Assembly (NCBI GenBank): GCA_020025235.1
Contig: JAHHSL010000026.1
Coordinates: 1-27,624 of the forward strand
Length of the DNA: 27,624 bases
Direction of reading: 5' to 3'
Origin: Ruthenibacterium sp.
GTDB taxonomy: Bacteria > Bacillota > Clostridia > Oscillospirales > Ruminococcaceae
The notes under the pieces were generated by a model, which was given only the letters and a program-made list of their open reading frames with translations, was not told where the DNA came from and made no database searches. Below are positions 14,795 through 23,011 of this stretch, in pieces; the stretch's first letter is position 1; each line of letters begins with the position of its first letter. The position numbers and the translations under genes were made by a program.

Positions 14795-16490
14795 GCGGCG
14801 GCCGCTTTTGGCGGCGTTTTATCAGGGCAACCGGCTTCGCTTTGCACTGGCGTTTTCGGTCAGCCTGATGACGATATCCCTCAATTTCGGCATCACATGG
14901 GTGCTTCAGCAGATGCTGGATGCAGTTTGGGATCGTCCGGATGCGCTGAAGCTTTCCACACTGGGGCTTTTGACGGCGGGGATCATCCTGCTGATCGTGC
15001 TGTTCAAGCAGATCAGCTATCACACCGAGCCGGAATTCCTGCGGCGGGCGATGATGCAGTACAAGGATGCGGCGTTCCGCGGCCTGACGAAAAAGAGCGT
15101 TTCGGCGTTCCGCACCGAGCAGATGTCCGGGTATCTGTCCGGATTTTCCAACGACCTGAACACCATAGAAACCGATTACCTGCGTGCACAGTTCAAAATT
15201 TCCGCCTATGTACTGGAATTTTGCGGTTCGCTGGCAATGATGCTGTATTACAGCCCGGTGATGACGGTGATCGCCACGGCGTTCTGCCTGCTGCCGGTGC
15301 TGGCGGCGGTGTTTACCGGCAGCCGTATGGAAAGCGTCGAAAAGCGCGTTTCCGAAAAAAACGCGGTATTCCTTGCCACGCTGCGGGATGCACTGGGCGG
15401 CTTTCCGGTGATGAAGTGCTTTCGGGCAGAGCGGGAAATGACGCAGCTCGTCGGGCGCAGCAGCGCTTTGGCCGAGGACGCCAAATGCAGCAAAAACAAG
15501 CTTGCCACGCAGCTGTATATGATCGGGGCAGTTGCCGCCGTCACTGCGCAGCTGGGCACATTTCTGGTCGGCTGCGGGATGACGCGCGCGGGATATTCGA
15601 TCACGCCGGGCGAGCTGATCGCGTTTATGGACCTGACGGCACTTTTTATCGAAGCGATCCGCGAAACACCGGTGATCTTCGGCAAGCGCCGGGCGGCACT
15701 GGCGCTGGTGGATAAAATGGCGCTGGCACTGGAACAGAACGTGCAGGACGAAGGAACGGACGTCCCCGATGTGCCAAGGCGTGCGATCGCGCTTTCCGGC
15801 CTGCGCTTTTCGTATGAACCGGATAAGCCGGTGCTGCGGGGGATCAGCTGCACGTTTGAAGCGGGCAGAAGCTATGCCGTTGTGGGCGCTTCCGGCAGCG
15901 GAAAATCCACGCTGCTGCATCTGCTTATGGGCAGCAGCGGCTATGAAGGGAAAATCACGTTCGACGGGCACGAGCTGCGCGAAATCAGCAGCCGCTCGCT
16001 GTTTGACAGCGTCTGCGTCATCCAGCAGAACGTGTTTGTGTTCAATGCCTCCATTCGGGATAATATCACGATGTTCAAGCCGTTCCCGAAAGAGGAGGTG
16101 GATCGCGCGATCGCGCTGTCGGGGCTTTCCGAACTGATTGCCGAGCGGGGCGAAGATTCCATTTGCGGCGAGGGCGGCAGCAGCCTTTCCGGCGGGGAAA
16201 AGCAGCGCATCTCGATCGCGCGCAGCCTGCTGCGCCGTTCCCGCGTGCTGCTGGCGGATGAAGTGACCGCGGCTTTGGATGCGCAGACGGCGTATCAGGT
16301 CAGCGACGCCATTCTGAATCTGGATGGCATCACACGCATCGTCGTAACGCACAATCTGGATGCGGCGCTGCTGCGCCGGTATGACCGCATCCTGACAATG
16401 AAATCGGGTGAGATCATCGAAGAAGGAACATTTGAACAGCTGATGCAGCGCAAGGGATATTTTTATTCGCTTTACACTGTCAGCCAGTGA
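14784..16490 (+). CDS. ABC transporter half-molecule (fused membrane and ATPase domains)
   Basis: The 568-residue protein joins a type IV exporter-like membrane domain with about six helices (1-315) to an ATPase domain (about 335-568). Walker A GASGSGKST is at 368-376, the Q loop in VIQQNVFVF, the signature LSGGEKQR at 468-475, Walker B VLLADEV just after it with the catalytic Glu, and the H-loop His523 in VVTHN. All catalytic parts are intact. No second half-transporter is adjacent, so it should act as a homodimer. Substrate unknown; such proteins export drugs, lipids or peptides. No peptidase C39 domain and no candidate precursor peptide gene is visible. It starts at ATG 14784, inside the end of the regulator gene, with GGAGGAGA upstream. 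Confidence 0.95.
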   Translation: MKYKRRPLLAAFYQGNRLRFALAFSVSLMTISLNFGITWVLQQMLDAVWDRPDALKLSTLGLLTAGIILLIVLFKQISYHTEPEFLRRAMMQYKDAAFRGLTKKSVSAFRTEQMSGYLSGFSNDLNTIETDYLRAQFKISAYVLEFCGSLAMMLYYSPVMTVIATAFCLLPVLAAVFTGSRMESVEKRVSEKNAVFLATLRDALGGFPVMKCFRAEREMTQLVGRSSALAEDAKCSKNKLATQLYMIGAVAAVTAQLGTFLVGCGMTRAGYSITPGELIAFMDLTALFIEAIRETPVIFGKRRAALALVDKMALALEQNVQDEGTDVPDVPRRAIALSGLRFSYEPDKPVLRGISCTFEAGRSYAVVGASGSGKSTLLHLLMGSSGYEGKITFDGHELREISSRSLFDSVCVIQQNVFVFNASIRDNITMFKPFPKEEVDRAIALSGLSELIAERGEDSICGEGGSSLSGGEKQRISIARSLLRRSRVLLADEVTAALDAQTAYQVSDAILNLDGITRIVVTHNLDAALLRRYDRILTMKSGEIIEEGTFEQLMQRKGYFYSLYTVSQ

Positions 16491-16502
16491 CAGATGCACA
16501 AA

Positions 16503-16541
16503 AAAATCCGCAGACAGCGTAATGCCGTCTGCGGATTTTTG
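16503..16541 (+). terminator. Intrinsic terminator after the XRE/ABC operon
   Basis: A 13-bp stem (16503-16515 with 16527-16539) with an 11-nt loop; T run on the plus side and A run on the other, so it can work in both directions. Confidence 0.93.
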
Positions 16542-16657
16542 CAATGCGGGATACGGTGCGGCGCCCGGTTTTGCCGCGGACGTCTGCCGCTGCCGTTTTT
16601 TGTCGGCGCTTTTGCCGGTGCGGTATCGGACAATGCCGCCGATGCGGGTGCAGGGTA

Positions 16658-16687
16658 CAAAAAAAGAGCAGGTTCAAAACCTGCTCT
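16658..16687 (-). terminator. Intrinsic terminator of tRNA-Val
   Basis: A perfect 10-bp stem (16665-16674 with 16678-16687, loop of 3) is followed by a run of T on the minus strand (plus 16658-16664), 4 nt after the tRNA 3' end. Confidence 0.93.
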
Positions 16688-16690
16688 GTA

Positions 16691-16767
16691 TGGTGGAGAC
16701 GGAGGGGCTCGAACCCGCGACCTCTCGGATGTGAACCGAACGCTCTAACCAGCTGAGCTACGCCTCC
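16691..16767 (-). tRNA. tRNA-Val (anticodon CAC)
   Basis: The minus strand folds into a 77-nt cloverleaf: acceptor GGAGGCG with CGTCTCC (one G-U), D arm GCTC/GAGC, anticodon stem TTCGG/CCGAG around loop TTCACAT (anticodon CAC, reading GUG valine), variable loop AGGTC, T arm GCGGG-TTCGAGC-CCCTC, discriminator A and encoded CCA. The T stem has one C-U mismatch at its second pair (positions 50-64); otherwise it looks functional, and it has its own promoter and terminator. Confidence 0.95.
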
Positions 16768-16779
16768 ACGGCAAAAGTT

Positions 16780-16808
16780 ATTATACCATAGCGTTTGCCG
16801 TTTGTCCA
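16780..16808 (-). promoter_or_regulatory. Promoter of tRNA-Val
   Basis: On the minus strand TGGACA (plus 16803-16808) and TATAAT (plus 16780-16785) are 17 nt apart; transcription would start a few bases before the mature tRNA. This is one of the strongest promoters in the window. Confidence 0.88.
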
Positions 16809-16853
16809 GACCTTTGACGGAATTTTTTGTACAAAACCCGTTCGGGCAAAAAT

Positions 16854-17960
16854 TCAGGCGGGGAAAAGATTGCGCGGGTGCCCTTCCGACAAAAACAGCG
16901 CCGTCAGCTTTTCCTCGTCCAGAATCGGGCGCAGAAATTCGGAATCGCGGGCAAGGTGCGCGCACAGCGCCGCGTAAACCCGATCGGAACCGTGAAAGCC
17001 GTCCTCGTACTGTTCGTCGTTTGTTTCGGGCATCACGGTGAAATCGAAAAATTCAAAGCCGTATTCATGCAGGATCTCCCCGGCTTTTTGCGCTGCGGCG
17101 GGGATGTAGCCGTATTGGCCCACCTGCTGCATGTATGCGTAAACAGAAGGCGCGTACGGCGGCATGAATGCGGTGACCTTGATATCGTGCGCCTTGCAGA
17201 AGGAAAGCAGGCCGCGCAGCGTATCGAGCGATTTTTCCCACACCGCATCGCCGTATTCAAAGCGCCCGGTGTTCATATTGATGCGGCGCATGGAATCGCG
17301 GAACTGATAATCGAGTGTTTTTTCGGGCACATCGTTCGTGGTGCCGTAGGTGTACGAGCCATCCGGCAGAAAGCCGGAAGCACGCCCCGCCGCCGCCATG
17401 CCGTACACGCCCTCGGGCGCTGTCAGCACGTCCCAAAGCGAATATTTCCCCGCAAGGTAATCCGCCATGGTGCGCCGGAACGCATAATAGGGCGCGGGTG
17501 CGGAATATTCGCGCAGAACGCCGCTGTCCCACGGTTCGCTGCCCGCCCAGTTTTCGTTGAAGAAATACTGATCCAGAACAAGGATCAGCCGGCGGGGCAG
17601 TGCGTCGGCGGGCATGTTTTCCAAAAACACCTGTGCCTGCGAAAGATAGGCGACGGCGCCGCCCGCATTGTAAAAGCTGTCGGTTTCAAAAAATTCGCCG
17701 TGCAGCTGCATCGAACGCGATGTGCCCAGCACCAGCACCTCGGCGGCGCGGTCGTTCGCAACGGCCTGCTTGAAGGTGCGTGCGTCGTCGCGGTAGGCAT
17801 AGCCGAACAGCTGCAGCGTGCCTTCGCGTGCGGCCTGTTCGATGCGCTCTGCGGGCACAAGCTCGCCCGAACGCAGCAGCGCGGCGGCAAACAGCCCGAC
17901 AAAAAGCACAACGGGGATCATAAACAGCGAAAGGGTCTTTAAAAACCGTTTCAAGAACAT
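16854..17960 (-). CDS. SGNH-fold protein partnering the MBOAT O-acyltransferase (AlgX/DltD-like)
   Basis: The protein of up to 368 residues has one N-terminal membrane helix (about 10-30) and an extracytoplasmic SGNH-like domain: LGTSRSMQ with nucleophile Ser81, an Asn/Gly-rich second block (YNAGGAVAYLSQAQVFLENM), and EDGFHGSD with Asp320 and His323. This set matches SGNH partners of MBOAT enzymes, such as DltD and the AlgJ/AlgX group, that complete transfer of an acyl group to an external polymer. The MBOAT gene lies 30 nt upstream. The start is uncertain: GGGAGG (plus 17962-17967) is only 1 nt from ATG 17960 but 7 nt from TTG 17954, so translation may begin two codons later. Only a weak hairpin follows, before the tRNA promoter. 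Confidence 0.88.
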   Translation of the reverse strand: MFLKRFLKTLSLFMIPVVLFVGLFAAALLRSGELVPAERIEQAAREGTLQLFGYAYRDDARTFKQAVANDRAAEVLVLGTSRSMQLHGEFFETDSFYNAGGAVAYLSQAQVFLENMPADALPRRLILVLDQYFFNENWAGSEPWDSGVLREYSAPAPYYAFRRTMADYLAGKYSLWDVLTAPEGVYGMAAAGRASGFLPDGSYTYGTTNDVPEKTLDYQFRDSMRRINMNTGRFEYGDAVWEKSLDTLRGLLSFCKAHDIKVTAFMPPYAPSVYAYMQQVGQYGYIPAAAQKAGEILHEYGFEFFDFTVMPETNDEQYEDGFHGSDRVYAALCAHLARDSEFLRPILDEEKLTALFLSEGHPRNLFPA

Positions 17961-17990
17961 ACCTCCCGGAAAAGCGGCACAATGGCGCTG

Positions 17991-19418
17991 TCAGAATTGG
18001 AAATAAACCGGGGAAGGCGATGCGCCCGCCGGTGCAAGGAACAGGATGAACAGGATGAGCACATAGCAGACAGCCGCCTGCACCCATTTTTTCTGCGCTG
18101 CAAGCCAGCCCCGAAAGCCGGTGCGCGCAGATGCGGTATCCAGCGCGGCAAAGACGGCCCACGCCGCAAAAAGCTGCACGAAAAGCTGTTCGTTAAACCC
18201 GAGCATGACAAGTGCGTTTTTTGCGGCGCCAAGCGAAAAGGCGGGCTCTGCCGCCATGCGTGCAAACAGGTGCAGTGCGTCCGGCACGCTCTGCGCATGG
18301 AAAAACACCCAGCCGATCCACACGAAAAACAGCGTTGTCAGCGTTTTGACGACACGCGCAAAGCGGCCGTCCTCGCGGATGTGCGCGGCTTTCCACAGGC
18401 GGCTGCGCACCGGTGCGCTGATGCGCCCGAACACAAGGTACATGCCGTGCAAAAGCCCCCACACAACGAACTGCATGCCCGTGCCGTGCCACAGCCCGCT
18501 GATGAAAAAGGTGACCAGCAGGTTGATGCAGCAGCGCGCAAGCGAACAGCGGCTGCCGCCGAGCGGGATGTACACATAATCGCGCAGCCATGAGGACAGC
18601 GAAATATGCCAGCGGCCCCAGAATTCGCGCACGGACGAAGAAAGATACGGCGCGCGGAAATTGTCCGGCACCGAAAAGCCCAGCAGCTGCATGCTGCCGA
18701 TCGCAATGCAGGAATAGCCCGCAAATTCGGCGTACAGCTGCAGACCGAACAGCACCGTGGCAAAAAACACCGAAAGCCCGATCACATGATCCGGACGGCT
18801 GAAGCCCTCGTGGATCATGCCGCCCAGCGGGTCGGCGATCACAAGCTTTTGAAAATAGCCCCACAGCATCATCTGCGCACCGCTGATTGCAAAATCACAC
18901 TGAAATTCCTTCGGCGCTTCCAGCTGCGGGAGCAGATCGTCCGGACGCTGGATCGGCCCCATGCTGACTTCGGCAAAAAAGCTCAGATACAGCGCAAGGC
19001 GGGCAAAGCTGCGGCATGCGGGCATGCTGCCCTTGAATACTTCGGCAAGATATGCAATGGATTTAAAGGTATAAAAGCTCAGCCCGATGACCGGCAGCAG
19101 GCTGAATGCGGTAAGCCCTTCGGGCGCGCGGGCGGAAAACAGCGCCGCAAAATACTTGAAGAACAAAAGCGGCGCCAGCGCGGCGGCGAGCACCGCGGCA
19201 AAAACAGGCTTTGTGCGCCGCTTTTCCAGCATAAGAGCGCCGAAAAACGTGACGGTGATGCACACGCCCAGCACCGCAAGCACCGGCAGGCCGAACAGCG
19301 CGTAAAACAGCAAAGACGCCGCCAGAAGGACCGCAGTGCGAAAGCGGGGCTTGAGCGCCCAGTACAGCGCAAATAAAAGGATGAAAAATCCGATGTACCG
19401 CAGGGATGTAAACTGCAC
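17991..19418 (-). CDS. MBOAT-family membrane O-acyltransferase (AlgI/DltB-like)
   Basis: The 475-residue protein has about eleven hydrophobic segments and the MBOAT core. The conserved GFSVPDNFRAPYLSSSVREFWGRWHISLSSWLRDYVYIP-type block is present (for example FWGRWHISLSSWLRDYVY), and the catalytic His311 sits in SGLWHG with a second His324 in WGLLHG. MBOAT enzymes of this branch move an acyl group, usually acetyl, across the membrane to extracellular polysaccharide or, in DltB, D-alanine to teichoic acid. The SGNH gene 30 nt downstream is the expected partner. I start at GTG 19418, with AAAGGAGG at 19429-19436, because the upstream in-frame ATG at 19502 precedes the ribosome binding site. The target glycan is unknown; the nearby rhamnose genes are suggestive only. 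Confidence 0.93.
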   Translation of the reverse strand: MQFTSLRYIGFFILLFALYWALKPRFRTAVLLAASLLFYALFGLPVLAVLGVCITVTFFGALMLEKRRTKPVFAAVLAAALAPLLFFKYFAALFSARAPEGLTAFSLLPVIGLSFYTFKSIAYLAEVFKGSMPACRSFARLALYLSFFAEVSMGPIQRPDDLLPQLEAPKEFQCDFAISGAQMMLWGYFQKLVIADPLGGMIHEGFSRPDHVIGLSVFFATVLFGLQLYAEFAGYSCIAIGSMQLLGFSVPDNFRAPYLSSSVREFWGRWHISLSSWLRDYVYIPLGGSRCSLARCCINLLVTFFISGLWHGTGMQFVVWGLLHGMYLVFGRISAPVRSRLWKAAHIREDGRFARVVKTLTTLFFVWIGWVFFHAQSVPDALHLFARMAAEPAFSLGAAKNALVMLGFNEQLFVQLFAAWAVFAALDTASARTGFRGWLAAQKKWVQAAVCYVLILFILFLAPAGASPSPVYFQF

Positions 19419-19476
19419 GAACGGGCAGCCTCCTTTCAAAAAAGCAAAACGGGGATTTCTGCAAAAGATGCTATTT

Positions 19477-19506
19477 ATTGTAACACGGCGGCGCGGCTGC
19501 ATGCAA
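19477..19506 (-). promoter_or_regulatory. Promoter of the MBOAT/SGNH operon
   Basis: On the minus strand TTGCAT (plus 19501-19506) and TACAAT (plus 19477-19482, preceded by TGT) are 18 nt apart. The -35 box lies inside a GC-rich inverted repeat (about 19488-19515) that ends at the stop of the CYTH gene. Confidence 0.55.
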
Positions 19507-19517
19507 CCGCCGCGCGC

Positions 19518-19994
19518 TTACTTTCCGGCAAGGCGCGTCTGCATCCAGTAGGTGCTCATGCTGAACGCGGCGTTTTCGGTTTTTTCTTCGCCCAGAAAAT
19601 CGGGCGGCACAAAGGCGTGTGCGGCTTCCACGGTGGGAAATTCCACTTCGGCATAATAAAATTCCGTGGGAAGGCCCGCGTCCACAAGGCTCACTTCCAG
19701 CTTTTCGCCGCCGGGCAGAGCATAGACCTTGTAATCCTTCGTGACAAGATCCTTTCCCGTGAATACCGTCAGGCGGTCGAACAGCTCCTTGGAAATTTCG
19801 GTTTCGATCTCCTCCCGCGCAAGCGTGCCTTCGCCCTTGAAGCACAGGATGTATGTACTGCCCTGTGCGCTGACGCTTTCGCGGATGCGCACGACCGGAC
19901 GCGTGGAAATATATCCCTGCCGGACGCTGGCCTCTTTCAGCAGCGGCAGACCCTGCGGAAAGCCGGCGATCAGCCATTTGCGTTCGATTTCCAT
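19518..19994 (-). CDS. CYTH-domain protein (inorganic triphosphatase/adenylate cyclase-like fold)
   Basis: The 158-residue protein is a single CYTH triphosphate-tunnel domain. It begins with the hallmark ExExK motif (MEIERKW: Glu2, Glu4, Lys6), followed by VRIRES, ILCFKGEG, EIETEIS and, near the end, YYAEVEFPTVEAA, which supply the acidic and basic residues lining the tunnel. Bacterial members of this short type usually hydrolyse tripolyphosphate or act on nucleotide triphosphates; a cyclase role is less likely. A G-rich site precedes ATG 19994 and TATAAT (plus 20022-20027) is a possible -10. It is divergent from the glycosyltransferase gene. No functional link to its neighbours is evident. 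Confidence 0.9.
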   Translation of the reverse strand: MEIERKWLIAGFPQGLPLLKEASVRQGYISTRPVVRIRESVSAQGSTYILCFKGEGTLAREEIETEISKELFDRLTVFTGKDLVTKDYKVYALPGGEKLEVSLVDAGLPTEFYYAEVEFPTVEAAHAFVPPDFLGEEKTENAAFSMSTYWMQTRLAGK

Positions 19995-20131
19995 AAAAAA
20001 GCCCCCTTTTCTCTACGCCTTATTATAACGGATGCGGGCGCAAAAATCGAGTGCAGGGGCAAAGATTTGCGCCTTTTTGCAAAAACGAACGGCAAAGCGG
20101 GTGATTTGCGGCAAAGAATCGGGGGATATAC

Positions 20132-20161
20132 TTGCTATTGCATCGGTAAAAATGGTAAAAT
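20132..20161 (+). promoter_or_regulatory. Promoter of the GT2-rml cluster
   Basis: TTGCTA (20132-20137) and TAAAAT (20156-20161) are 18 nt apart, about 30 nt before the glycosyltransferase start. An alternative pair, TTGCAT/TAAATA, is offset by a few bases in the same stretch. Confidence 0.55.
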
Positions 20162-20192
20162 AAATAAGATTAAAATAAAGAATGGGGAAGCT

Positions 20193-20969
20193 ATGCAGAA
20201 AACAAAAGTGAGTGCAGGCATCGTCGTATATAACGGCGGGCAGGAGGCCGAACAGGCCGCGCTTTCGCTTGCACGGCATACAAAGGCAGCCGAGCTTTCG
20301 ATCACGCTGGTGGATAATGCATCGCCCGACGGTTCGGGCAGGATGCTGGCCGAAAAGCAGTGGGACGAAAACATCCGCGTGGTGTGCCTGCCGGAAAATA
20401 TCGGCTTTGGCAGCGGACACAACACCGTTCTGCCGGGGCTTGACAGCAAGTACCATTTTGTGGTGAACCCGGATATCACCGTGGATGACGATGTGGTTTC
20501 GCAGATGTGCGAATGGATGGATGCGCACCCGGATGTTGTTATGGCGACGCCGCGCCTTTTGTACCCCGACGGGCGCGAACAGTATACGGCAAAGCGCACG
20601 CCCAGCTTCATGGCGCTTTTGTCGCGGCAGATCCCGCTGCCGTTTTTGAAAAAGATCGAACGGCACTACCTGATGCTGGACGAGGATCTGACAAAGGAGC
20701 AGGAGATCGGCTTTTGCACGGGCTGCTTTTTTGTGATCCGCACCGAGGTGTTCTGCAAAATGGGCGGCTTTGACGAAAGCTATTTTGTCTATGTGGAGGA
20801 CGCCGATATCACGCGCGAAGCGCAGAAATACGGGCGCGTGATGTATGTGCCCGATATGCATGTGTATCACGCATGGCACCGCGACGCCAACAAAAAGTGG
20901 AAAAACTTCTGGATGCAGATCCGCTCCATGTTCCACTACTGGCACAAATGGGGCTTCCGGTTCATCTGA
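20193..20969 (+). CDS. GT2-family glycosyltransferase, probable rhamnosyltransferase
   Basis: The 258-residue protein has a GT-A fold of the WbbL/rhamnosyltransferase kind: SAGIVVYNGG at the N-terminus, LVDNASPDGS for the nucleotide, VVNPDITVDDD as the metal-binding region, and GFCTGCFFVIRTEVF followed by GGFDESYFVYVEDADI, the acceptor-site block with the ED base. No membrane helix is present, so it acts at the inner face of the membrane. Three dTDP-rhamnose genes follow on the same strand, which makes dTDP-L-rhamnose the likely donor; the acceptor is unknown. GGGGA precedes ATG 20193. The 176-nt gap to rmlA contains hairpins but no terminator. Confidence 0.88.
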   Translation: MQKTKVSAGIVVYNGGQEAEQAALSLARHTKAAELSITLVDNASPDGSGRMLAEKQWDENIRVVCLPENIGFGSGHNTVLPGLDSKYHFVVNPDITVDDDVVSQMCEWMDAHPDVVMATPRLLYPDGREQYTAKRTPSFMALLSRQIPLPFLKKIERHYLMLDEDLTKEQEIGFCTGCFFVIRTEVFCKMGGFDESYFVYVEDADITREAQKYGRVMYVPDMHVYHAWHRDANKKWKNFWMQIRSMFHYWHKWGFRFI

Positions 20970-20984
20970 AAACGCGCCGGAAAC

Positions 20985-21124
20985 GCATCGCGGGTGCGAT
21001 GCACAAAGAACCGCCGCATACACCTGACGGTGCACAGCGGCACCGATCAACAGAAACAAACGGACAGGAGACACCCCTGCGCCGAATAAAACCGGTTCGA
21101 TCCGGTGTCCGCACAAAAGCGGAC
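20985..21124 (+). other. Hairpin-rich spacer between GT2 and rmlA
   Basis: Three compact hairpins are visible: GCATCG/CGATGC (20985-21002), ACCGG/CCGGT (21091-21106) and GTCCGC/GCGGAC (21107-21124). None is followed by a T run, so they are not terminators; mRNA processing or stabilising is possible. No gene and no good promoter is seen here. Confidence 0.4.
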
Positions 21125-21145
21125 GATAAAAAGGAGATGCATGTC

Positions 21146-22030
21146 ATGAAAGGAATTATTCTGGCGGGCGGCGCAGGCACGCGCCTGTATCCGCTGACTA
21201 TGGTCACATCCAAACAGCTTTTGCCGGTGTACGACAAGCCGATGATCTATTACCCGCTTTCGACGCTGATGCTTGCGGGTATCCGCGATATCCTCATCAT
21301 TTCAACGCCGGAGGATACACCGCGCTTTGAATCGCTTTTGGGCGACGGCAGCCAGTTCGGCATCCGGCTTTCGTACAAGGTGCAGCCTTCGCCGGACGGT
21401 CTTGCACAGGCATTTTTGCTGGGCGAAGAATTTATCGCGGGCGAAGCGTGCGCCATGGTGCTGGGCGATAATATCTTTTACGGCAACGGTTTTTCCAAGC
21501 TGCTGCGCGCCGCGGCGGAAAACGCACAGCACGGGCGCGCAACGGTGTTCGGCTATTATGTCAACGACCCCGAACGCTTCGGCATCGTGGAATTTGACGA
21601 GGAGGGCAAGGTGGTTTCCGTGGAGGAAAAGCCGCAGCATCCGAAATCGAATTATGCGATCACCGGCCTTTACTTTTATGATAACCGCGTGACGGAGATG
21701 GCAAAGCAGGTCAAGCCTTCGGCACGCGGCGAACTGGAGATCACGACGCTCAACGACATGTATCTGCAGAAGGGCGATCTGGACGTTCAGCTGCTGGGGC
21801 GCGGCTTTGCGTGGCTTGATACCGGCACCATGGACAGCCTTGTGGATGCGGCGGATTTTGTGCGCATGGTGGAAAAGCGCCAGGGCATCAAAATTTCCGC
21901 ACCGGAAGAGATCGCCTATAAAAACGGCTGGATCAGCCGCGAAAAGCTGTTGGAAAGCGCCGAACGCTACGGCAAAAGCCCGTACGGGCAGCATCTCAAG
22001 CGCGTGGCGGACGATAAGATCCGGTATTGA
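21146..22030 (+). CDS. rmlA: Glucose-1-phosphate thymidylyltransferase
   Basis: The 294-residue protein catalyses dTTP + glucose-1-phosphate to dTDP-glucose, the first step of dTDP-L-rhamnose synthesis. Motifs in order: GGAGTRLYPLT (about 8-18) for nucleotide binding, KPMIYYPLSTLMLAGI, LGDNIFYG with the metal-binding Asp, and EEKPQHPKSNYAITGLYFYD. The length is normal for the family. ATG 21146 is chosen because AAGGAG ends at 21136, giving 9-nt spacing; ATG 21137 directly abuts that site. The rmlD gene follows after 74 nt. Confidence 0.97.
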   Translation: MKGIILAGGAGTRLYPLTMVTSKQLLPVYDKPMIYYPLSTLMLAGIRDILIISTPEDTPRFESLLGDGSQFGIRLSYKVQPSPDGLAQAFLLGEEFIAGEACAMVLGDNIFYGNGFSKLLRAAAENAQHGRATVFGYYVNDPERFGIVEFDEEGKVVSVEEKPQHPKSNYAITGLYFYDNRVTEMAKQVKPSARGELEITTLNDMYLQKGDLDVQLLGRGFAWLDTGTMDSLVDAADFVRMVEKRQGIKISAPEEIAYKNGWISREKLLESAERYGKSPYGQHLKRVADDKIRY

Positions 22031-22104
22031 GTTTTGAATCGCGGCTTGAATTTCGATCAAACCGTTCCTGCGCCCATGGTGCAGAGAAAGGAAAGGAAAT
22101 CGCA

Positions 22105-23007
22105 ATGAAAATACTGATTACAGGTGCGAACGGACAGCTTGGCACCGAACTGCGCCGCTGCCTTGCAGAAGGCAGAACCGAAATCGGTGTGCTGCCGGTA
22201 AAGCTGCAGCGCGCAACCGTGCTGGCAACGGACGTGGATACCCTTGATATCACCAACCGGCATGAGGTGGCGGCGTTTGTGCGCCACCATGCGCCCGATG
22301 CGATCATCTCGTGCGCAGCGTTCACGAACGTGGACGGCTGCGAAGTGAACCGCGAGGCCGCCTATGCCGTCAACGCCGTCGGCGCGCGCAACCTTGCCAT
22401 GGCGGCGGAGGAGATCGGCGCAAAGCTGGTGCACGTTTCCACGGACTATGTCTTTTCCGGGGATGCAGCCGAGCCGGTGTGGGAATACGAAATGCCCGCG
22501 CCGCAGTCGGTGTACGGCAAAACAAAGCTTTTGGGCGAACAGTATGTGCAGCAGTTCTGCACGCATTACTTCATCGTGCGCACGGCATGGCTGTACGGCT
22601 ATGCGGGCAATAACTTTGTCAAAACCATGATGCGCCTTGCAAAGCAGAACGGCAGCGTGACGGTCGTGAACGATCAGCTGGGCAGCCCGACCAACGCGGC
22701 AGACCTTGCGCACGAGATCCTGAATCTGCTTGTCACCAAGGAATACGGCGTGTATCACTGCACGGGCGAGGGCATCTGCTCGTGGTATGATTTTGCATCC
22801 GAGATCATCCGCCTTGCGGGCATCCCGGCACAGGTAAAGCCCTGCACCACGGCAGAATTCATTGCAAATGCAAACAAGAAGATCGCACCGCGTCCGGCGT
22901 ATTCGGCGCTGGAAAACGCCATGCTGAACGCGACGATCGGCAACGAAATGCGCAGCTGGAAGGATGCGCTTGCCTGCTTCTTTGAACATTATAAACCGGA
23001 GGAATGA
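22105..23007 (+). CDS. rmlD: dTDP-4-dehydrorhamnose reductase
   Basis: The 300-residue protein reduces dTDP-4-keto-L-rhamnose to dTDP-L-rhamnose, the last step. It is an extended short-chain dehydrogenase: GANGQLG (residues 8-14) binds NAD(P)H, STDYVFSG and YGKTKLLGE carry the catalytic Ser/Thr and Tyr-x3-Lys, and RTAWLYG and DQLGSPTNAADLA are typical of RmlD. It is not fused to an RmlC domain. ATG 22105 follows GAAAGGAAAGGAAA. The stop lies 4 nt before the rmlB start, so the genes are tightly coupled. Confidence 0.96.
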   Translation: MKILITGANGQLGTELRRCLAEGRTEIGVLPVKLQRATVLATDVDTLDITNRHEVAAFVRHHAPDAIISCAAFTNVDGCEVNREAAYAVNAVGARNLAMAAEEIGAKLVHVSTDYVFSGDAAEPVWEYEMPAPQSVYGKTKLLGEQYVQQFCTHYFIVRTAWLYGYAGNNFVKTMMRLAKQNGSVTVVNDQLGSPTNAADLAHEILNLLVTKEYGVYHCTGEGICSWYDFASEIIRLAGIPAQVKPCTTAEFIANANKKIAPRPAYSALENAMLNATIGNEMRSWKDALACFFEHYKPEE

Positions 23008-23011
23008 TCCC

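Noticed and set aside
14715..16544. Minus-strand open frame of 609 codons
   Set aside because: It is antisense to the ABC transporter with intact Walker and signature motifs and crosses its terminator.
16827..17942. Plus-strand open frame of 371 codons
   Set aside because: It mirrors the SGNH partner gene; the minus strand has the SGNH motifs and operon context.
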